Assembly (NCBI GenBank): GCA_036785705.1
Contig: JAWUZG010001072.1
Location: 114,745 to 178,744 of the forward strand
DNA length: 64,000 bases
Reading direction: 5' to 3'
Source of the DNA: Acanthornis magna
Taxonomy: Eukaryota > Chordata > Aves > Passeriformes > Acanthizidae
The translations under genes were made by a program, and so were the position numbers. Shown piece by piece: positions 1 through 58,234 of this stretch (its first letter is position 1; each line of letters begins with the position of its first letter). The notes below the pieces were generated by a model, which had not been told where the DNA came from, ran no database searches, and worked only from the letters and a program-made list of their open reading frames with translations.

Positions 1-26875
<26,875 letters not shown>

Positions 26876-26966
26876 CCCCTCCCCCACCGCGGGACCCCCG
26901 CCCCCCAAAACTAACCCCGGGGGGGGAGGGGCGGGGAGAGACCCCTGACCCCCCCCCCAGCAGAGC

Positions 26967-26972
26967 AATAAA
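26967..26972 (+). other. Polyadenylation signal of ATP1A2
   Basis: A canonical AATAAA lies 92 bases after the stop codon. It implies a very short 3' UTR ending near 26990, just before the next minisatellite starts. Confidence 0.75.
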
Positions 26973-26989
26973 CCAGTTTAACCCCCGCC

Positions 26990-27595
26990 GTGTACTGGGA
27001 GGGACTGGGAGCGACTGGGAGGGACTGGGAGGGACTGGGAGGGACTGGAATTGAACTGGGGGAGATTGGGGGGGGAACTGGGATGGACTGGGAGGGACTG
27101 GGAGGAACTGGGATGGACTGGGATGGACTGGGATTGAACTGGGAGGGACTGGGATGGACTGGGATGGACTGGGAGTGACTGGGAATGGACTGGGATGGAC
27201 TGGGAGGGACAGGGATGGACTGGGAGGAACTGGGAGGGACTGGGAGGGACTGGGGCGGATTGGGAGAGACTGGGAGGGACTGGGATTGAACTGGGAGGGA
27301 CTGGGGGGGAACTGGGAGAGATTGGGGGTGGACTGGGATGGACTGGGAATTGACTGGGAGAGATTGGGGGGGAGCTGGGATGGACTGGGAGGGACTAGGA
27401 GGGACTGGGATGGACTGGGAATGGACTGGGAATGGACTGGGAGAGATTGGGGGGGAACTGGGATGGACTGGGAGGGACTGGGAATGGACTGGGAATGGAT
27501 TGGGAGGGACTGGGGGGTAACTGGGAGGGACTGGGATGGACTGGGATTGAACTGGGAGGGACTGGGAGGGACTGGGAGGGACTGGGAGGGGAGGG
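26990..27595 (+). repeat. GGGACTGGGA array after ATP1A2
   Basis: Units of 11 bases, GGGACTGGGAT or GGGACTGGGAG, begin about 15 bases after the poly(A) signal. Confidence 0.88.
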
Positions 27596-27599
27596 GGGC

Positions 27600-28340
27600 A
27601 CAGGGGGAGGGGCGGGGCCCCTCAAATTCACCCAGAACCCCCCAAAGGACCCCCCCGATCCACTGGGACCCCCCAGACCCCCCAGGACCCCCAGGACACC
27701 CCAGTATCCCCCAGACCCCCCAGACTGCCCCGACCCCAATCCCCCCCCATGTCCCCCCAGTTCCCCCACACGGGGGTCCCTCCAACCCACCCCCCAATTT
27801 TGGGGGTCCCACGCACCCAACTCTTTGAGTTTGGGGGTCCGGGCACCCCAATTCCCACACATGGGGGTCTCTGGAACCCCCCTCCCCAAATTTGGGGGTC
27901 CCGTGCACCCCCTGGCCCCAATTTTGGGGGTCCCGGGTACCCAAATCCCTGAGTTTGGGGGTCCCGGGAGCCCCAATTTCCACACACGGGGGATCCCTGG
28001 AACCCCCCTCCTCAACTATGGGGGTCCCTAGCACTCACCTCCCCAAATTTGGGGGTCCCTGGCACCCACCTCCCCAAATTTGGGGGTCTCGGGCACCCCA
28101 AAACCCCAATACGGGGGTCTCTGGAAGCCACCTCCCCAAATTTGGGGGTCCCGGGTACCCACGCGGCTGAAAATGGGGGGCCTGGGCACCCACCTCCCCA
28201 AATTTGGGGGTCCCGGGCACCCACCTCCCCAAATTTGGGGGTCCTGGGCACCCACCTCCCCAAATTTTGGGGGTCCCGAGCACCACTCCCCAATTTTGGG
28301 GGTCCCGAGCCCCAATTTTTGGGGGTCCTGAGCACCCCTA
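27600..28340 (+). repeat. CCCCAAATTTGGGGGTCC array in the ATP1A2-CASQ1 spacer
   Basis: Units of about 35 bases contain CCAAATTTGGGGGTCC and GGCACCCACCTC. The unit core is self-complementary (CCCCAAATTTGGGG) and would form hairpins. It resembles the array after PEA15. Confidence 0.85.
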
Positions 28341-29835
28341 GCCCCTGAGTGTGGCCCAGGGGTCTGCAGCCCCCCCTGCGGACGAGCCCCCCGAGCCCCG
28401 CATTGTCCCCTCAATGTCCCCTCAGTGTCCCCTCGGTGTCCCCACGGTGTCCCCCCCATGTCCCCACGGTGTCCCCTCAGTGTCCCCTGAGCCCTTCATT
28501 GTCCCCTCAGTGTCCCCACAATGTCCCCCCCGATGTCCCCACGGTGCCCCCGCATTGTCCCCTCAGTGTCCCCCTCGATGTCCCCTCGCTGTCCCCTCAG
28601 TGTCCCCCCGCTGTCCCCCCACTGTCCCCGCGATGTCCCCACGGTGTCCCCTCAATGTCCCCCTCGCTGTCCCCTCGCTGTCCCCTCGCTGCCCCCCGCT
28701 GTCCCCTCAGTGTCCCCCCGTTGTCCCCTCGCTGTCCCCACGGTGTCCCCTCATTTTCAGCCCCCCCGGCTCCTTTTCCCGGCTCCACACGGAGCAGGAG
28801 CGGGGGGGACACTTGGGGACCCTTGGGGACACTTGGGGACAGAGGGGACAGGGGGGTCGGGCCGAGCCCCCCGAGCCCCCCAGGACCCCCCGAGCCGTGG
28901 GGACACACAGGGGACAAGGGGACTCCGGGGAGGGTCAGGGTCCCGCTGTCCCCCGGGGAGGGGACAGTGTCCCTCTGTCCCCGCCGTGTCCCCTCCCGGC
29001 GGCGCCGGAAGGGGCTGGCACTGTCCCCGTGTCCCCGGGGGTCGTGTCCGTCCTTGTCCCCGGGGCTGGCTCCGTCTGTCCGTGTCCCTCCGACTGTCAC
29101 CCGGCCCGGGGACGGCTGTCCGTGTGTCCCCACGGTCTGTGCGTCTGTCCCCGTGTCCGTGTGTCTGTCCCCAAGGTCCGTGTGTCCCCGGGGTGTCGCT
29201 GTCCCCAGGGTGTCGCTGTCCCCAGGCTGCGGCCCTGAGCCCCGTCCCGGTCTGTCCCTCTGTCCGTCTGTCCCCCTCCGTGTGACCGTCCCCGTGTCCC
29301 TCCCTGTGTCCGTGTCCCCTCCCCTGTGCCCGTGTCCATCCCCTGTCCGTGTGTCTATCCCCTGTCCGTGTGTCCGTTCCCGTGTCGCCGTGTCCGTGTG
29401 TCCATCCCTGTCCGGGTGTCCCCCGTGACTCCGTGGCCGTGACCGTGTCCGTGTGTCCATCTCCGTTCCCGTGTCCCCGTGTCCCTCTGTCCGTGTGTCC
29501 CCGTGTCCATCCCGGTGTCGGTGTGTCCATCACGGTGCCCGTGTGTCCATCCCCGTGTCCATCCCCGTGTCCATCCCGGTGTCCGTGTGTCCATCCCGGG
29601 GTCGGTGTGTCCATCCCGGTGTCCGTGTGTCCATCCCGGTATCGGTGTGTCCATCCCCGTGTCCATCCCGGTGTCGGTGTGTCCATCCCGGTGTCGGTGT
29701 GTCCATCCCCGTGTCCATCCCCGTGTCCATCCCGGTGTCCGTGTGTCCATCCCCGTGTCCATCCCGGTGTCCGTGTGTCCATCCCGGTGTCCGTGTGTCC
29801 ATCCCCGCGTGTGTCCCTCTGTCCCCGTGTCCCCG
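28341..29835 (+). repeat. GTGTCC-rich spacer before CASQ1
   Basis: 28390-28760 is TGTCCCCTCAG/TGTCCCCACGG units. 28761-29130 is GC-rich and less repetitive. 29131-29830 is GTGTCCATCCCGGTGTCC units. No conserved exon is recognised. It should contain the CASQ1 promoter and 5' UTR, but none can be pointed to. Confidence 0.75.
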
Positions 29836-48724
<18,889 letters not shown>

Positions 48725-49564
48725 CAATTGACTGCGGTGGTGACAAAGATGATGAAGATGATGACAAGGACAGTGACGATGGTGACAATGACGATGACGG
48801 ACGACAATGACAGTGACAATGGTGTTGATGAAGATGATGACGAGGATGATGATGACAATAACAATGGTGACAATGACAGTGACAATAGTGATGAAGATGA
48901 TGACGAGGATGACGATGACAATGATGACAACAATGGTGACAAAGACAATGACAGTGACAATAATGATGGTGATGATGATGGTGACTGACAGCAGTGATGA
49001 CGATGACAGTGACAATGATGATGAAAATGACAATGACGATGTCCCTGACCGTGATGGTGACATTGACGATGACACTGATGATGACAATGACAACAAATGA
49101 TGATGACAATGACGACAATGACAATGATGATGATAACGATGACGATGATGTCAATGATGATGACGATGATGATGATGACAATGACAATGATGATGATGAT
49201 GATAACACAGACAATGACAATGACAATGACATTGATGATGATGACAATGACAATGATGATGACGATAACGACGATGACGATGATGACAATGATGACAAGT
49301 CGATGATGATGACGATAACGATGACAAAGACAATGACAATGACATTGACGATGATGACAATGACGATGATGATAACGATGATGATAACGATGATGATGAT
49401 GATAACAATGATGATGATAACGATGATGATGATGATGACAATGATGATGTCGATGATGACGATGGTGACAACAAAGACAATGACAATGATGTTGATGGTG
49501 ACGATGACAATGACAAGGCCATAAAACCCCCAAAGAACCAGAGGCTGTCCCCAGGGGAACGGGG

Positions 49565-50785
49565 ATCCCTGGAGATGGGCGAGATCCTTGTGCGAGATCC
49601 CTGAGATCCCTGTGCGAGATCCCTGAGATCCCTGTGTGGGATCCCTGAGATCCCTGTGTGAGATCCCTGAGATCCCTGTGTGAGATCCCTGAGATCCCTG
49701 TGTGGGATCCCCTATACAAGATTCCTGAGATCCGTGTATGGGATCCCACATATGAGATCCCCGTGTGACATCCGCCATGGGAGATGTCCATGTGAGGATC
49801 CCCTGGGAGATCCCCCAACGAGATCCCCCAATGAGATCCCTGCGCAAAGTCCTTGTGCAAAATTCCCCATGTGAGATCCCTGTGGAACATCTCCGGTGTG
49901 AGATCCCTGCCCTGTGATGTCCCCGGGAGATTGCCCAGACGAGATCCCTGTGTGAGATCCCTGTGTGAGATCCTTGTGCGAGATTCCTGTGTGAGATTCC
50001 TGTGTGAGATCCCCCACAGGAGATCCCCCACAGGAAATCCCCGTAGGAGATCCCTTGCGCAAGATCCCCGTGAAAGGTCCCCCATGTGAATTGCCCATGA
50101 GAGATTCCCCCATACAAGATCCCTGTGAGAGATTCCCATGTAAGATCCCTGTGTGAGACCCCCAGGTGAGATCCCGCAGGTGAAATTCCCCCACACAGGA
50201 TCCCTGTGTGAGATTCCCATACAAGATCCCCATGTGAGATTTCCCCATACAAGATCCCCATGAGAGATTTCCCCCGTACAAGATCCCGGTGTGAGATTCC
50301 CGTGTGAGATCCCCAGGTGAAATTCCCCCATACAAAATCTCTGGGCGAGATTCCCCTACAAGATCCCCGTGTGAGACCCCCCAGGTGAGATCCCCCATGT
50401 GAAATTCCCCCATACAAGATCCCCGTGTGAGATCCCAGTGCGAGATCCCCCAAATGAGATTCCCTGTGCAAGATCCCCGAGCCAGACCTCTTGGAGCGTT
50501 CCTCTGCAACCCCACAACCTCCCCTGACAGATCCCAGTGCCAGATCCCCATGTGAGATCCCAGTGCCAGATCCCTCTGCGGGATCCCTATGTCCAGTCCC
50601 CCATAAGAGATCCCTGTGTGGGATCCCTACGCAAGATCCCAGTGACAGATCCCCATGTCGGACCCCAGTGTGGGACCCCAGTGATAGATCCCCATGTGGG
50701 ACCCCAGTGTGGGACCCCAGGGTGGGATCCCAGTTCCTGATCCCAGTTCCTGATCCCAGTTCCAGATCCCAGTTCCACATCCAGT
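49565..50785 (+). repeat. GAGATCCCTGTGT array in the CASQ1-PEA15 spacer
   Basis: Units of 13-18 bases such as GAGATCCCTGTGT and GAGATTCCCCCATACAA. No conserved exon is recognised. Confidence 0.85.
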
Positions 50786-51375
50786 GAGGGATCCCAATGC
50801 CAAATCCCAGTTCCAGATCCAGTTCCAGATCCCAGTTCCAGATCCCAGTATGGGATCTCAGTTCTGGGTCCCAGTTCCAGATCCAGTTCCAGATCCCAGT
50901 ATGGGATCCCAGTTCCAGATCCCAGTATGGGATCCCAGTTCCAGATCCCAGTATGGGATCCCAGTTCCAGATCTCAGTTCCAGATCCCAGTTCCAGATTC
51001 CAGTGTGGAATCCCAGTTCCAGATCCCAGTATGGGATCCCAGTTCCAGATCCCAGTTCCAGATCCCAGTGTGGGATCCCAGTTCCAGATCCCAGTATGGG
51101 ATCCCAGTTCCAGATCCCAGTTCCAGATCCCAGTATGGGATCTCAGTTCCAGATCCCAGTTCCAGATCCCAGTATGGGCTCCCAGTTCCAGATCCCAGTT
51201 CCAGATCCCAGTTCCAGATCCCAGTATGGGATCTCAGTTCCAGATCCCAGTATGGGATCCCAGTTCCAGATCCCAGTATGGGATCTCAGTTCCGGATCCC
51301 AGTTCCAGATCCCAGTATGGGATCTCAGTTCCCGATCCCAGTTCCAGATCCCGTTCCCGATCCCAGTGTGTGACC
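50786..51375 (+). repeat. CCAGTTCCAGAT array
   Basis: Units CCCAGTTCCAGAT and CCCAGTATGGGAT alternate. The array ends at the CpG block. Confidence 0.88.
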
Positions 51376-51540
51376 CGGTGTGCGATCCCTGCTCCGTGTC
51401 CCCTCCCGGGGCCGTGGGTGACAATGCCCCCCCTTTGTCCCCCCCACCCGCGGCGGTGACACTCGCGGGGTCCCCAAGTTCGGGGGGGAAGGGGGAGGCC
51501 GGGGCGGCCCCTCCCCGCTGACCACGCCCCTCCAAGCCCC

Positions 51541-51667
51541 GCCCTCCGCCGACCCCGCCCCGTTAAGCCCCGCCCACCCCCGCTCAGAGCGGCGGCACCG
51601 AGAGCCCGAGCGGCGGCACCGGGAGCGGCACCGGCACCGGGAGCGGCACCGGCAGCGCCCGCGGCCG
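51541..51667 (+). promoter_or_regulatory. Probable PEA15 promoter and untranslated first exon
   Basis: GC boxes (CCCCGCCC, two within 51553-51577) sit just before a CGG/CAC-rich stretch that ends at a perfect donor, GTAAGT at 51668. The distance to the coding exon at 58061 (6.4 kb) and the absence of an ATG-initiated protein fit the untranslated first exon known for PEA15 in mammals. The transcription start cannot be read from sequence. Confidence 0.5.
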
Positions 51668-53427
51668 GTAAGTGCGGGCGGGGGGCGGCACGGGCCCAGC
51701 GGCGACCCCCGGCCCCTCCCGCGGCCCCGCGGCCGAACCGGCAGCGGATGGACCCCGCGGCCGCCGCCTCCATCCGCTCCCGGGGCCGCTCCCGGAGCCG
51801 CTCCCGGGGCGCCCCGGCGGCCCCGGACCGCGGTTATGGCCCCCCCGCCCGCCGGAGCATCCCCCCCGCCCCGGCCGTGCCCCCCCGGGCGGTCAGGAAG
51901 GGGTTAACGGTCCGGGGGTACCGGACAGGGCCCCCCGGTGCCCCCCGTCCTCGCCCGGTGCCCCCATCCCCCTCCTTTCACTTCCCCTTTCGCCGCCGGG
52001 GGGGCTCGAACCCGTGACACGCTGAGGGGGGGACCCTCGGTGGCTCCCGGTCCCCACGCGGGACGCGGGTCCCGCCATCCCCCGCTCCTGTCCCTGTCCC
52101 CGTCCCGGTCCCGGTCCCAGTCCCCATCCCCGCCCTGTCCCCCCCCGTCCCGCTCCCCACGCGGGACACGGGGTCCTTCCCCACCCCCCGCGCTCCCTGC
52201 GGTGACATCGGGACCCCCATCCCCACCCGAGCCCCTCGGTGTCCCCCGCGCCCCCCGGCGATGTCACCCTGTCCCCGCGGGGCGCGCGCTCCCCCCCAGC
52301 CGCACGTCCCGCGCCCGCCGTGCCACCCAGCGCTCCCAGTGCCGCCCAGTGCCGCCCAGTGCCGCCCAGCGCCAGCGATGCCACCGCATCCCCGGGGACA
52401 GCGCGACCCCCCCGGGCCGTGGGGGGGACACGGGGGGGGGGCCCGCGCGTGGGGAAGGGGCGCGTGAGGCGGTCACGCGCCGCCGGCGGGGGCCAAACTG
52501 GGGCCAAACTGGGGCCAAACTGGTCCCGAACTGGGCCGCGGGAGCCGCCGCCGCCGCTTCCGCGTCGCCGCGCCGGGACGGGGCGGGGGCCCGGGAAAGG
52601 GGAGGGGGGGACACGCGGGACAGGAGTCATCGCCCCCCGCCCCACCCGAGCCCCGTCCCACGGAGCGGCCCCGAGTGGGGAAACTGAGCCGCGGGGCGCG
52701 GGGGGGGAAGGATCGCGCCCAGCTGTGCCCCAGCTGCGCCCCAGATGTGCCCCAGATGTGCGCGGAGCCGCCGCGGGGATGCTGCGGCCGCCGGGGCAGG
52801 GCGGGACCCCCGCGACACGCGTGGGACCCCCGCGACACGGCGGGACCGCGGGACGGGACGGCGGCCGTGGGGCAGGGCGGTGCCCGGGGGGGGGCGCGGG
52901 GGGGCCGCGCAGGGCCGGAGCGTGGCCGTGGGGATGGACAGTGGGGCTGGGGCCGTGGGGATGGACAGTGGGGCTGGGGCCGTGGGGACAGTGGGGCTGG
53001 GGCCGTGGGGACAGTGGGGTCGGGGCCGTGGGGACAGTGGGGCCGTGGGGCCGTGGCCGTGGGGCCGTGGCCGTGACTCGCATTCCGGGGGGGGCCCGGG
53101 GGGGGCCGGAGGCGGCCGCGCCGCTCCCGCGCCACAAAGGGCCCCTTGTCCCCACGCTGCGTGGGGGGGCCCGTGGGGGACCCTCCCCCCGCGCCCCGCT
53201 CTCCCCACCCACCCCAAAAACACGCGGAGGGGGGGTGGGCATGGGGGGGGTGGGCAGCGATAGGATCGCCCCCCCCCGAGCCCCCCCAAAGCGGGAGGGG
53301 TCCGTCCCACCCGTGTCCCGCCCCCCCCGCCGTGTCCCAGCCCCCCCAGGCCGGGATTGACCCCCCCGAGCCCCCCGGAGCCCCCCGGCCGCCCCACTGA
53401 ATGGGCCCCGCGGGGCCCCGCCCCTCG

Positions 53428-53698
53428 TGAATATTCATGAGGCGCTTTGCATGAGAAACCTGAATGGGGCGGGGGGTCCCACGGGGGGGGGGGCGGGGGG
53501 TCGCGGGTATTTCCCCCCCCCCCCTCCCATCCCGAGCCTTTTCCCGGCGGATTCCCCGCGGGAACGCGCGCGGGGGGGGCCGGGCCGGGCCTGGGAACGC
53601 GGGAGGGGCCGGAGCGGCGGGGGGGGGGTCCCGGTCCCCGCCCCCCCCCCCGGAAGGCCCCGTGTCCGGCCGGGGCTGAGTCATCGGCGCCTTAAAGG
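53428..53698. promoter_or_regulatory. Cluster of regulatory motifs inside the CpG block
   Basis: A perfect palindrome TGAATATTCA (53428-53437) lies 8 bases before TTTGCAT (53446-53452), a 7/8 octamer match, which suggests POU-type binding. Further on are an ETS-like CCGGAAGG (53650-53657), an AP-1 site TGAGTCA (53677-53683) and CTTAAAGG (53691-53698). This AT-containing island in a GC-rich block looks like an enhancer or alternative promoter of PEA15; function is inferred. Confidence 0.4.
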
Positions 53699-54509
53699 GA
53701 CCGCGCCGCGCTCGGACACGCGGGGGGGGCGGGGAGCCATGGGGGAGGGCTGGGGGGGGCGTGGGGGGAGCGTCTGCTCGGGGGGGGGCAGGGATTGTGC
53801 GGGGGGAGGGCGTGGGGGAGTTTTGGGGGGGGAGGTGTCTGCGAGTGGGGGGAGGGTCCGTGCGTGGGGGGGGGGCGTGGGGGGAGGGTTTGTTATTGGA
53901 GAGCAGCGCGGGGGGGCCGCGCCCGTGCGTGGGGGGGGGCGTGGGGGGAGCGTCTGTTCCTCGTGGGGGGAGGGGCTGTGAGTGGGGGGGGGGCGTGGGA
54001 AGGTGTCAGTGCCGGGGGGGGGGGGTCTCAGCGTGGGGGGGCGGCGCTGTGGAGGGATTGTTTACGAAGCGGAGTCACGAGTGGGGGGGTCCTGGGGGGG
54101 TCTGTGAGTGGGGGGGCGCGTGGGGGGGTTGTTTACGAGAGTAGTCACGAGGGGGGGGGCGTGCGCGTGGCGTGGGGGGGGGGGGACAGCGACGTGGCCG
54201 TGGCCGTGTGTGGCCCCCCCCCCGTGTCACGTGTGACGCCCCCCACGCCACGTGAAGCCCCCCCCCCGTGCCCGTGGGGCTCTCGTGGGGTCCCCGAGCC
54301 CCCCCCCCCCCCAAAGCTCCCACGGAGGGGGGGGGGGGAAGGGGCAGGCGGGTGATGCGTTGCCATGGCAACCGCATCCCTGCGTGGGTGGCTTTGTCGC
54401 CATGGCAACGGGGACCGGCGGGAGAGGGGGGACAGTGACCCCCCCTCACACACGGCAGCGACCCCCCCCAACAGTGGGGGGGGCACGGGAATAGGGGGGA
54501 GGGAGTGTG

Positions 54510-56100
54510 CAAGGGGGGGGTGGTGTAAAAAGGGGGGGTCAGTGTGGGTTTGGGGTCAGTGTGGGTTTGGGGTCGGTGTGGATTTGGGGTGAGTGTGCAA
54601 AGGGGGGGTCAGCGTAAAGGGGGGGTCAGTGTGGATTTGGGGTGAGTGTGGATTTGGGGTGAGTGTGCAAAGGGGGGGTCAGTTTAAAAGGGGGGGCGGT
54701 GTGCAAAGGGGGGGTCAGTGTGAAGGGGGGGCCATTGTGAATTTGGGGTGAGCGTGTAAGGGGGTGGTCCCTGCAAAGGGGGGGTCTGATTGTGCAGGAT
54801 GGGTGTGCAAAGGGGGGGTCAGTGCAAAGGGGGGGGGGTCAGTGTGGATTTGGGGTGAGTGTGCAAGTGGGTGGTCACTGCAAAGGGGGGCGAGTGTGAA
54901 TTCGGGGTGAGTGTGCAAATGGGGGAGTCAGTGTGGACTGGGGATGAGTGTGCAAATGGGGGGTCGGTGTGCATTTGGGGTGAGTGTGCAAGGGGGGGCC
55001 ATTGTGGATTTAGGGTCACTGCGAAGGGGGGGTCATTGTGAATTCGGGGTGAGTGTGCAAGGGGGGTGGTCACTGTGAGGGGGGGGTCACTGTGAATTCG
55101 GGGTGAGTGTGCAAGGAGGGGTCGGTGTGCAAAGAGGGGGTCAGCATAAAAGGAGTGTGGATTTGGGGTGAGTGTGCAAGGGGAGGGGTGAGTGCAAAGC
55201 GGGGGGGCTGTAAAGCCATGGGGTGAGTGTGCAAGGGGGGTGGTCAGTGCAAAGGGGGGGTCGGTGTGGATTTGGGGTCAGTGTTAAGGAGGGGTGAGTG
55301 TGCAGGGGAGGATCAGTGTGAATTCGGGGTGAGTGTGCAAATGGGGGGAGTCTCTGCAAAGAGGGGGTCGGTGTGAATTCGGGGTGAGTGTGCAAGGGGG
55401 GTCAGTGTGAAGGGGGGTCTGTGCAAAGGGGGATCACTGTGAAGCCGCGGGGTGAGTGTGCAAAGGGGGGAGGCCACTGCAAAGGGGGGGTCAGTGAATT
55501 CGGGGTGAGTGTGCAAATGGGGGGGTCAGTGCGGATTTGGGGTGAGTGTGCAACGTGGGGGTCACCGCAAAGGGGGGGTCGGTGTGGGTTTGGGGTGAGT
55601 GTGCAAGGGGGAGGTCACTGCAAAGGGGGGTTGGTGCGGATTTGGGGTCAGTGTTAAGGAGGGGTGAGTGTGCAGGGGAGGATCAGTGTGAATTCGGGGT
55701 GAGTGTGCAAATGGGGGGTCAGTGCGGATTTGGGGTGAGTGTGCAAGGGGGGGTCACTGCAAAGGGATGGTCAGATTGTGCAGGGGGGGCTGTGCAAAGT
55801 CAGGATGGGTGTGCAAAGGGGGGGTCAGTGTGAATTCGGGGTGAGTGTGCCAAGGGGGGGTCAGATTGTGCATGGGGAGCTGTGCCAAGGCAGGATGGGT
55901 GTGCAAAGGGGGGGGTCACTGTGAATTGGGGGTGAGTGTGCAAGGGGGGTCAGTGTTAAAGGCGGGGGTCAGTGTGAATTCGGGGGGAGTGTGCAAAGGG
56001 GGGGGGTCGGTGCAAAGGGGGGGTCGGTGTGAATTTGGGGTGACTGTGCAAAGGGGGGGTCAATATGAACTCAGGATGAGTGTGCAAGGGGGAGGTGACA
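54510..56100 (+). repeat. GGGGTGAGTGTGCAAA array in PEA15 intron 1
   Basis: Units of about 35-45 bases with GGGGTGAGTGTGCAA, GGGGGGTCAGTGTG and GAATTCGGGGTGAG. Many units hold a donor-like GGTGAGTG. A block at 55265-55335 recurs at 55645-55715. Confidence 0.87.
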
Positions 56101-56284
56101 GTGCCAGGGCTGTCCCCAGGGCCCCGTGCCGAGGGGGGGCGGGGGCGGTCCGTGCGAGCCCCCCCGCGCTGTGGGCAGTGGTGGTGGCGGGGGGGGACAC
56201 GGAGCAGCCGCCGTCGGTCCCCGCTCGGTCTCCGCTCGGTCCCTGTCACATCCCGTGAGCGTCACATGAGTCACGGCCGGGGGG

Positions 56285-57380
56285 GCTGGGCTGGCACCGG
56301 GACTGAGCCCGGGGACACGGGGACAGCGGGGACCGGGGCTGGGGACAGGGGGACTGCAGGGACCGGGGCTGGGGACAGGGGGACAGTGGGGACTGGGGCT
56401 GGGGACAGGGGGACAGCGGGACTGGGGCTGGGGACAGCGCAGACTGGGGCTGGGGACAGTGGGACTGTGGGGACTGGGGCTGGGGACAGGGGGACTGAGG
56501 CTGGGGACAGCGGGACTGGGGCTGGGGACAGTGCAGACTGGGGCTGGGGACGGGGGACAGTGGGGACTGGGGCTGGGGACACGGGGACAGTGGGGACTGG
56601 GGCTGGGGACAGCAGGGACTGAGCCCAGGGACAGGGGGACGGCAGGGACCGGGGCTGGGGACAGCGGGACTGGGGCTGGGGACGGTGGGACTGTGGGGAC
56701 TAGGGCTGGGGACAGCAGGGACTAGGGCTGGGGACAGCGGGGACCAGGGCTGGGGACAGTTGTGACTTGAGTGGCTGAGACTGGTGACACTGGTGACACT
56801 GGTGACTGAACCTGGGGACAGTTGTGACACCGGGGACTAAGCCCAGGGACACTCGTGACACCAGTGACTGGGGCTGGGGACAGTTGTGACAGCCCTGGCT
56901 GAGCCCAGGGACACTTGTGACAGCAGGGACTGAGCCTGGGGACGCTCGTGACTTGAGTGGCTGAGCCCAGGGCTGGGCCTGGCACCAGGGACTGAGCCTG
57001 GGGACACTTGTGACACAGGTGGGGGAGGCTGGGGACACTCGTGATATGGATGGCTGAGGCTGAGGACACTTGTGACACAGGTGGCCGAGGCTGGGGACAT
57101 GTGTGACACGCGTGGCTGAGGCCTGGCAGCTCATTAAATGAATGGCTGAGGATGGGGACACTCGTGACATGGGTGGCTGAGGATGGGGACACTTGTGACA
57201 TGGGTGGCTGAGGATGGGGACACTTGTGACATGGGTGGCCGAGGCCAGGGCAGCTCACACCATGCGTGGCTGAGCTCAGGGACACTCGTGACGTGGGTGG
57301 CTGAGGCTGGGGACACTCGTGACACGTGTGGCTGAGTCCTGTGATGCTCGTGACACGCATGGCTGAGAGCAGGAGCGTTG
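56285..57380 (+). repeat. GGGGCTGGGGACAG array followed by GGACACTTGTGACA array
   Basis: 56285-56760 has GGACTGGGGCTGGGGACAG units. 56760-57380 has ~40-base units with GTGGCTGAGG and GGACACTTGTGAC. 56101-56284 between repeats is GC-rich and unique. Confidence 0.85.
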
Positions 57381-57384
57381 GTGA

Positions 57385-58050
57385 CATGTGTGGCCCAGTC
57401 CCCTGTCCCTTGTGTCACACACGGCCCAGTCCCCTGTCCCTCCCCGTGTCCCTCAGCCATGTCCGTGTTCCCTGTCCCTCGTGTCACACACGGCCCAGTG
57501 CCATGTGCTCCGTGTCCTGTATGTCCCCTGTCCCCAGCCACAGCCGAGTCCCCTGTCCCTCATGTCACCCATGTCCCTCAGCCATGACCGTGTCCCCTGT
57601 CCCTCACTTCACTCCTGTCCCCAGCCATGGCCAAGAACCGTGTCCCTCATGTCCCGCATGTCTGCCATGTCCCCATGTCCCTGAATCCCCATGTCCCTGA
57701 TGTCCCCCGCCATGTCCCCATGTCCCTGATGTCCCCATGTCCCTGATGTCCCCCGCCATGTCCCCATGTCCCTGATGTCCCCATGTCCCTGATGTCCCCC
57801 GCCATGTCCCCATGTCCCTCATGTCCCCATGTCCCTCATGTCCCCCGCCATGTCCCCATGTCCCTGATGTCCCCCGCCATGTCCCCAGCCATGTCCCTGA
57901 TGTCCCCGTGTCCCCAGCCATGGCCAAGTACCGCAGTCTGCTGGAGGAGCTGGCCCAGAACAGCCACATCCCAGTCCCATGTCCCTGATGTCCCCATGTC
58001 CCTGATGTCCCCCATGTCCCCAGCCATGTCCCTGATGTCCCCGTGTCCCC
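57385..58050 (+). repeat. CATGTCCCTGATGTCCCC array before the PEA15 start codon
   Basis: Units CATGTCCCTGATGTCCCC and CCGCCATGTCC. They include a truncated copy of the coding exon at 57911-57970. Confidence 0.87.
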
Positions 58051-58062
58051 GTGTCCCCAGCC

Positions 58063-58234
58063 ATGGCCGAGTACCGCAGTCTGCTGGAGGAGCTGGCCCA
58101 GAACATCACGGCCGAGGACCTGGAGCAGCTCAAGTCCGCGTGTCGCGAGGACATCCCCAGCGGGGAGGGCGACGCCATCGCCACCGGCCACCACTGGTTC
58201 GCCTTCCTGGAGCGCCACAGCAAACTGGACCGAG
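58063..58234 (+). CDS. PEA15: PEA15 first coding exon
   Basis: The exon begins after acceptor gtgtccccag with two untranslated bases, then ATG at 58063 and [20 protein letters not shown] through RHSKLDR plus one base. This start is chosen over the look-alike at 57920, which hits a stop after 22 residues. Donor gtgtgg is at 58235. Confidence 0.95.

Larger units (their letters stand above)
51380..54500. promoter_or_regulatory. CpG-island-like block
   Basis: This is a long stretch very rich in C, G and CpG with little of the tandem repetition that fills the rest of the window. It covers the proposed PEA15 first exon and the start of its first intron. From 53740 it becomes G-runs mixed with GTG. 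It holds no recognisable coding exon. Confidence 0.6.

Noticed and set aside
53691..53698. CTTAAAGG as a TATA box of a separate gene
   Set aside because: No coding exon or convincing donor follows within the next 4 kb; kept only as part of a motif cluster.
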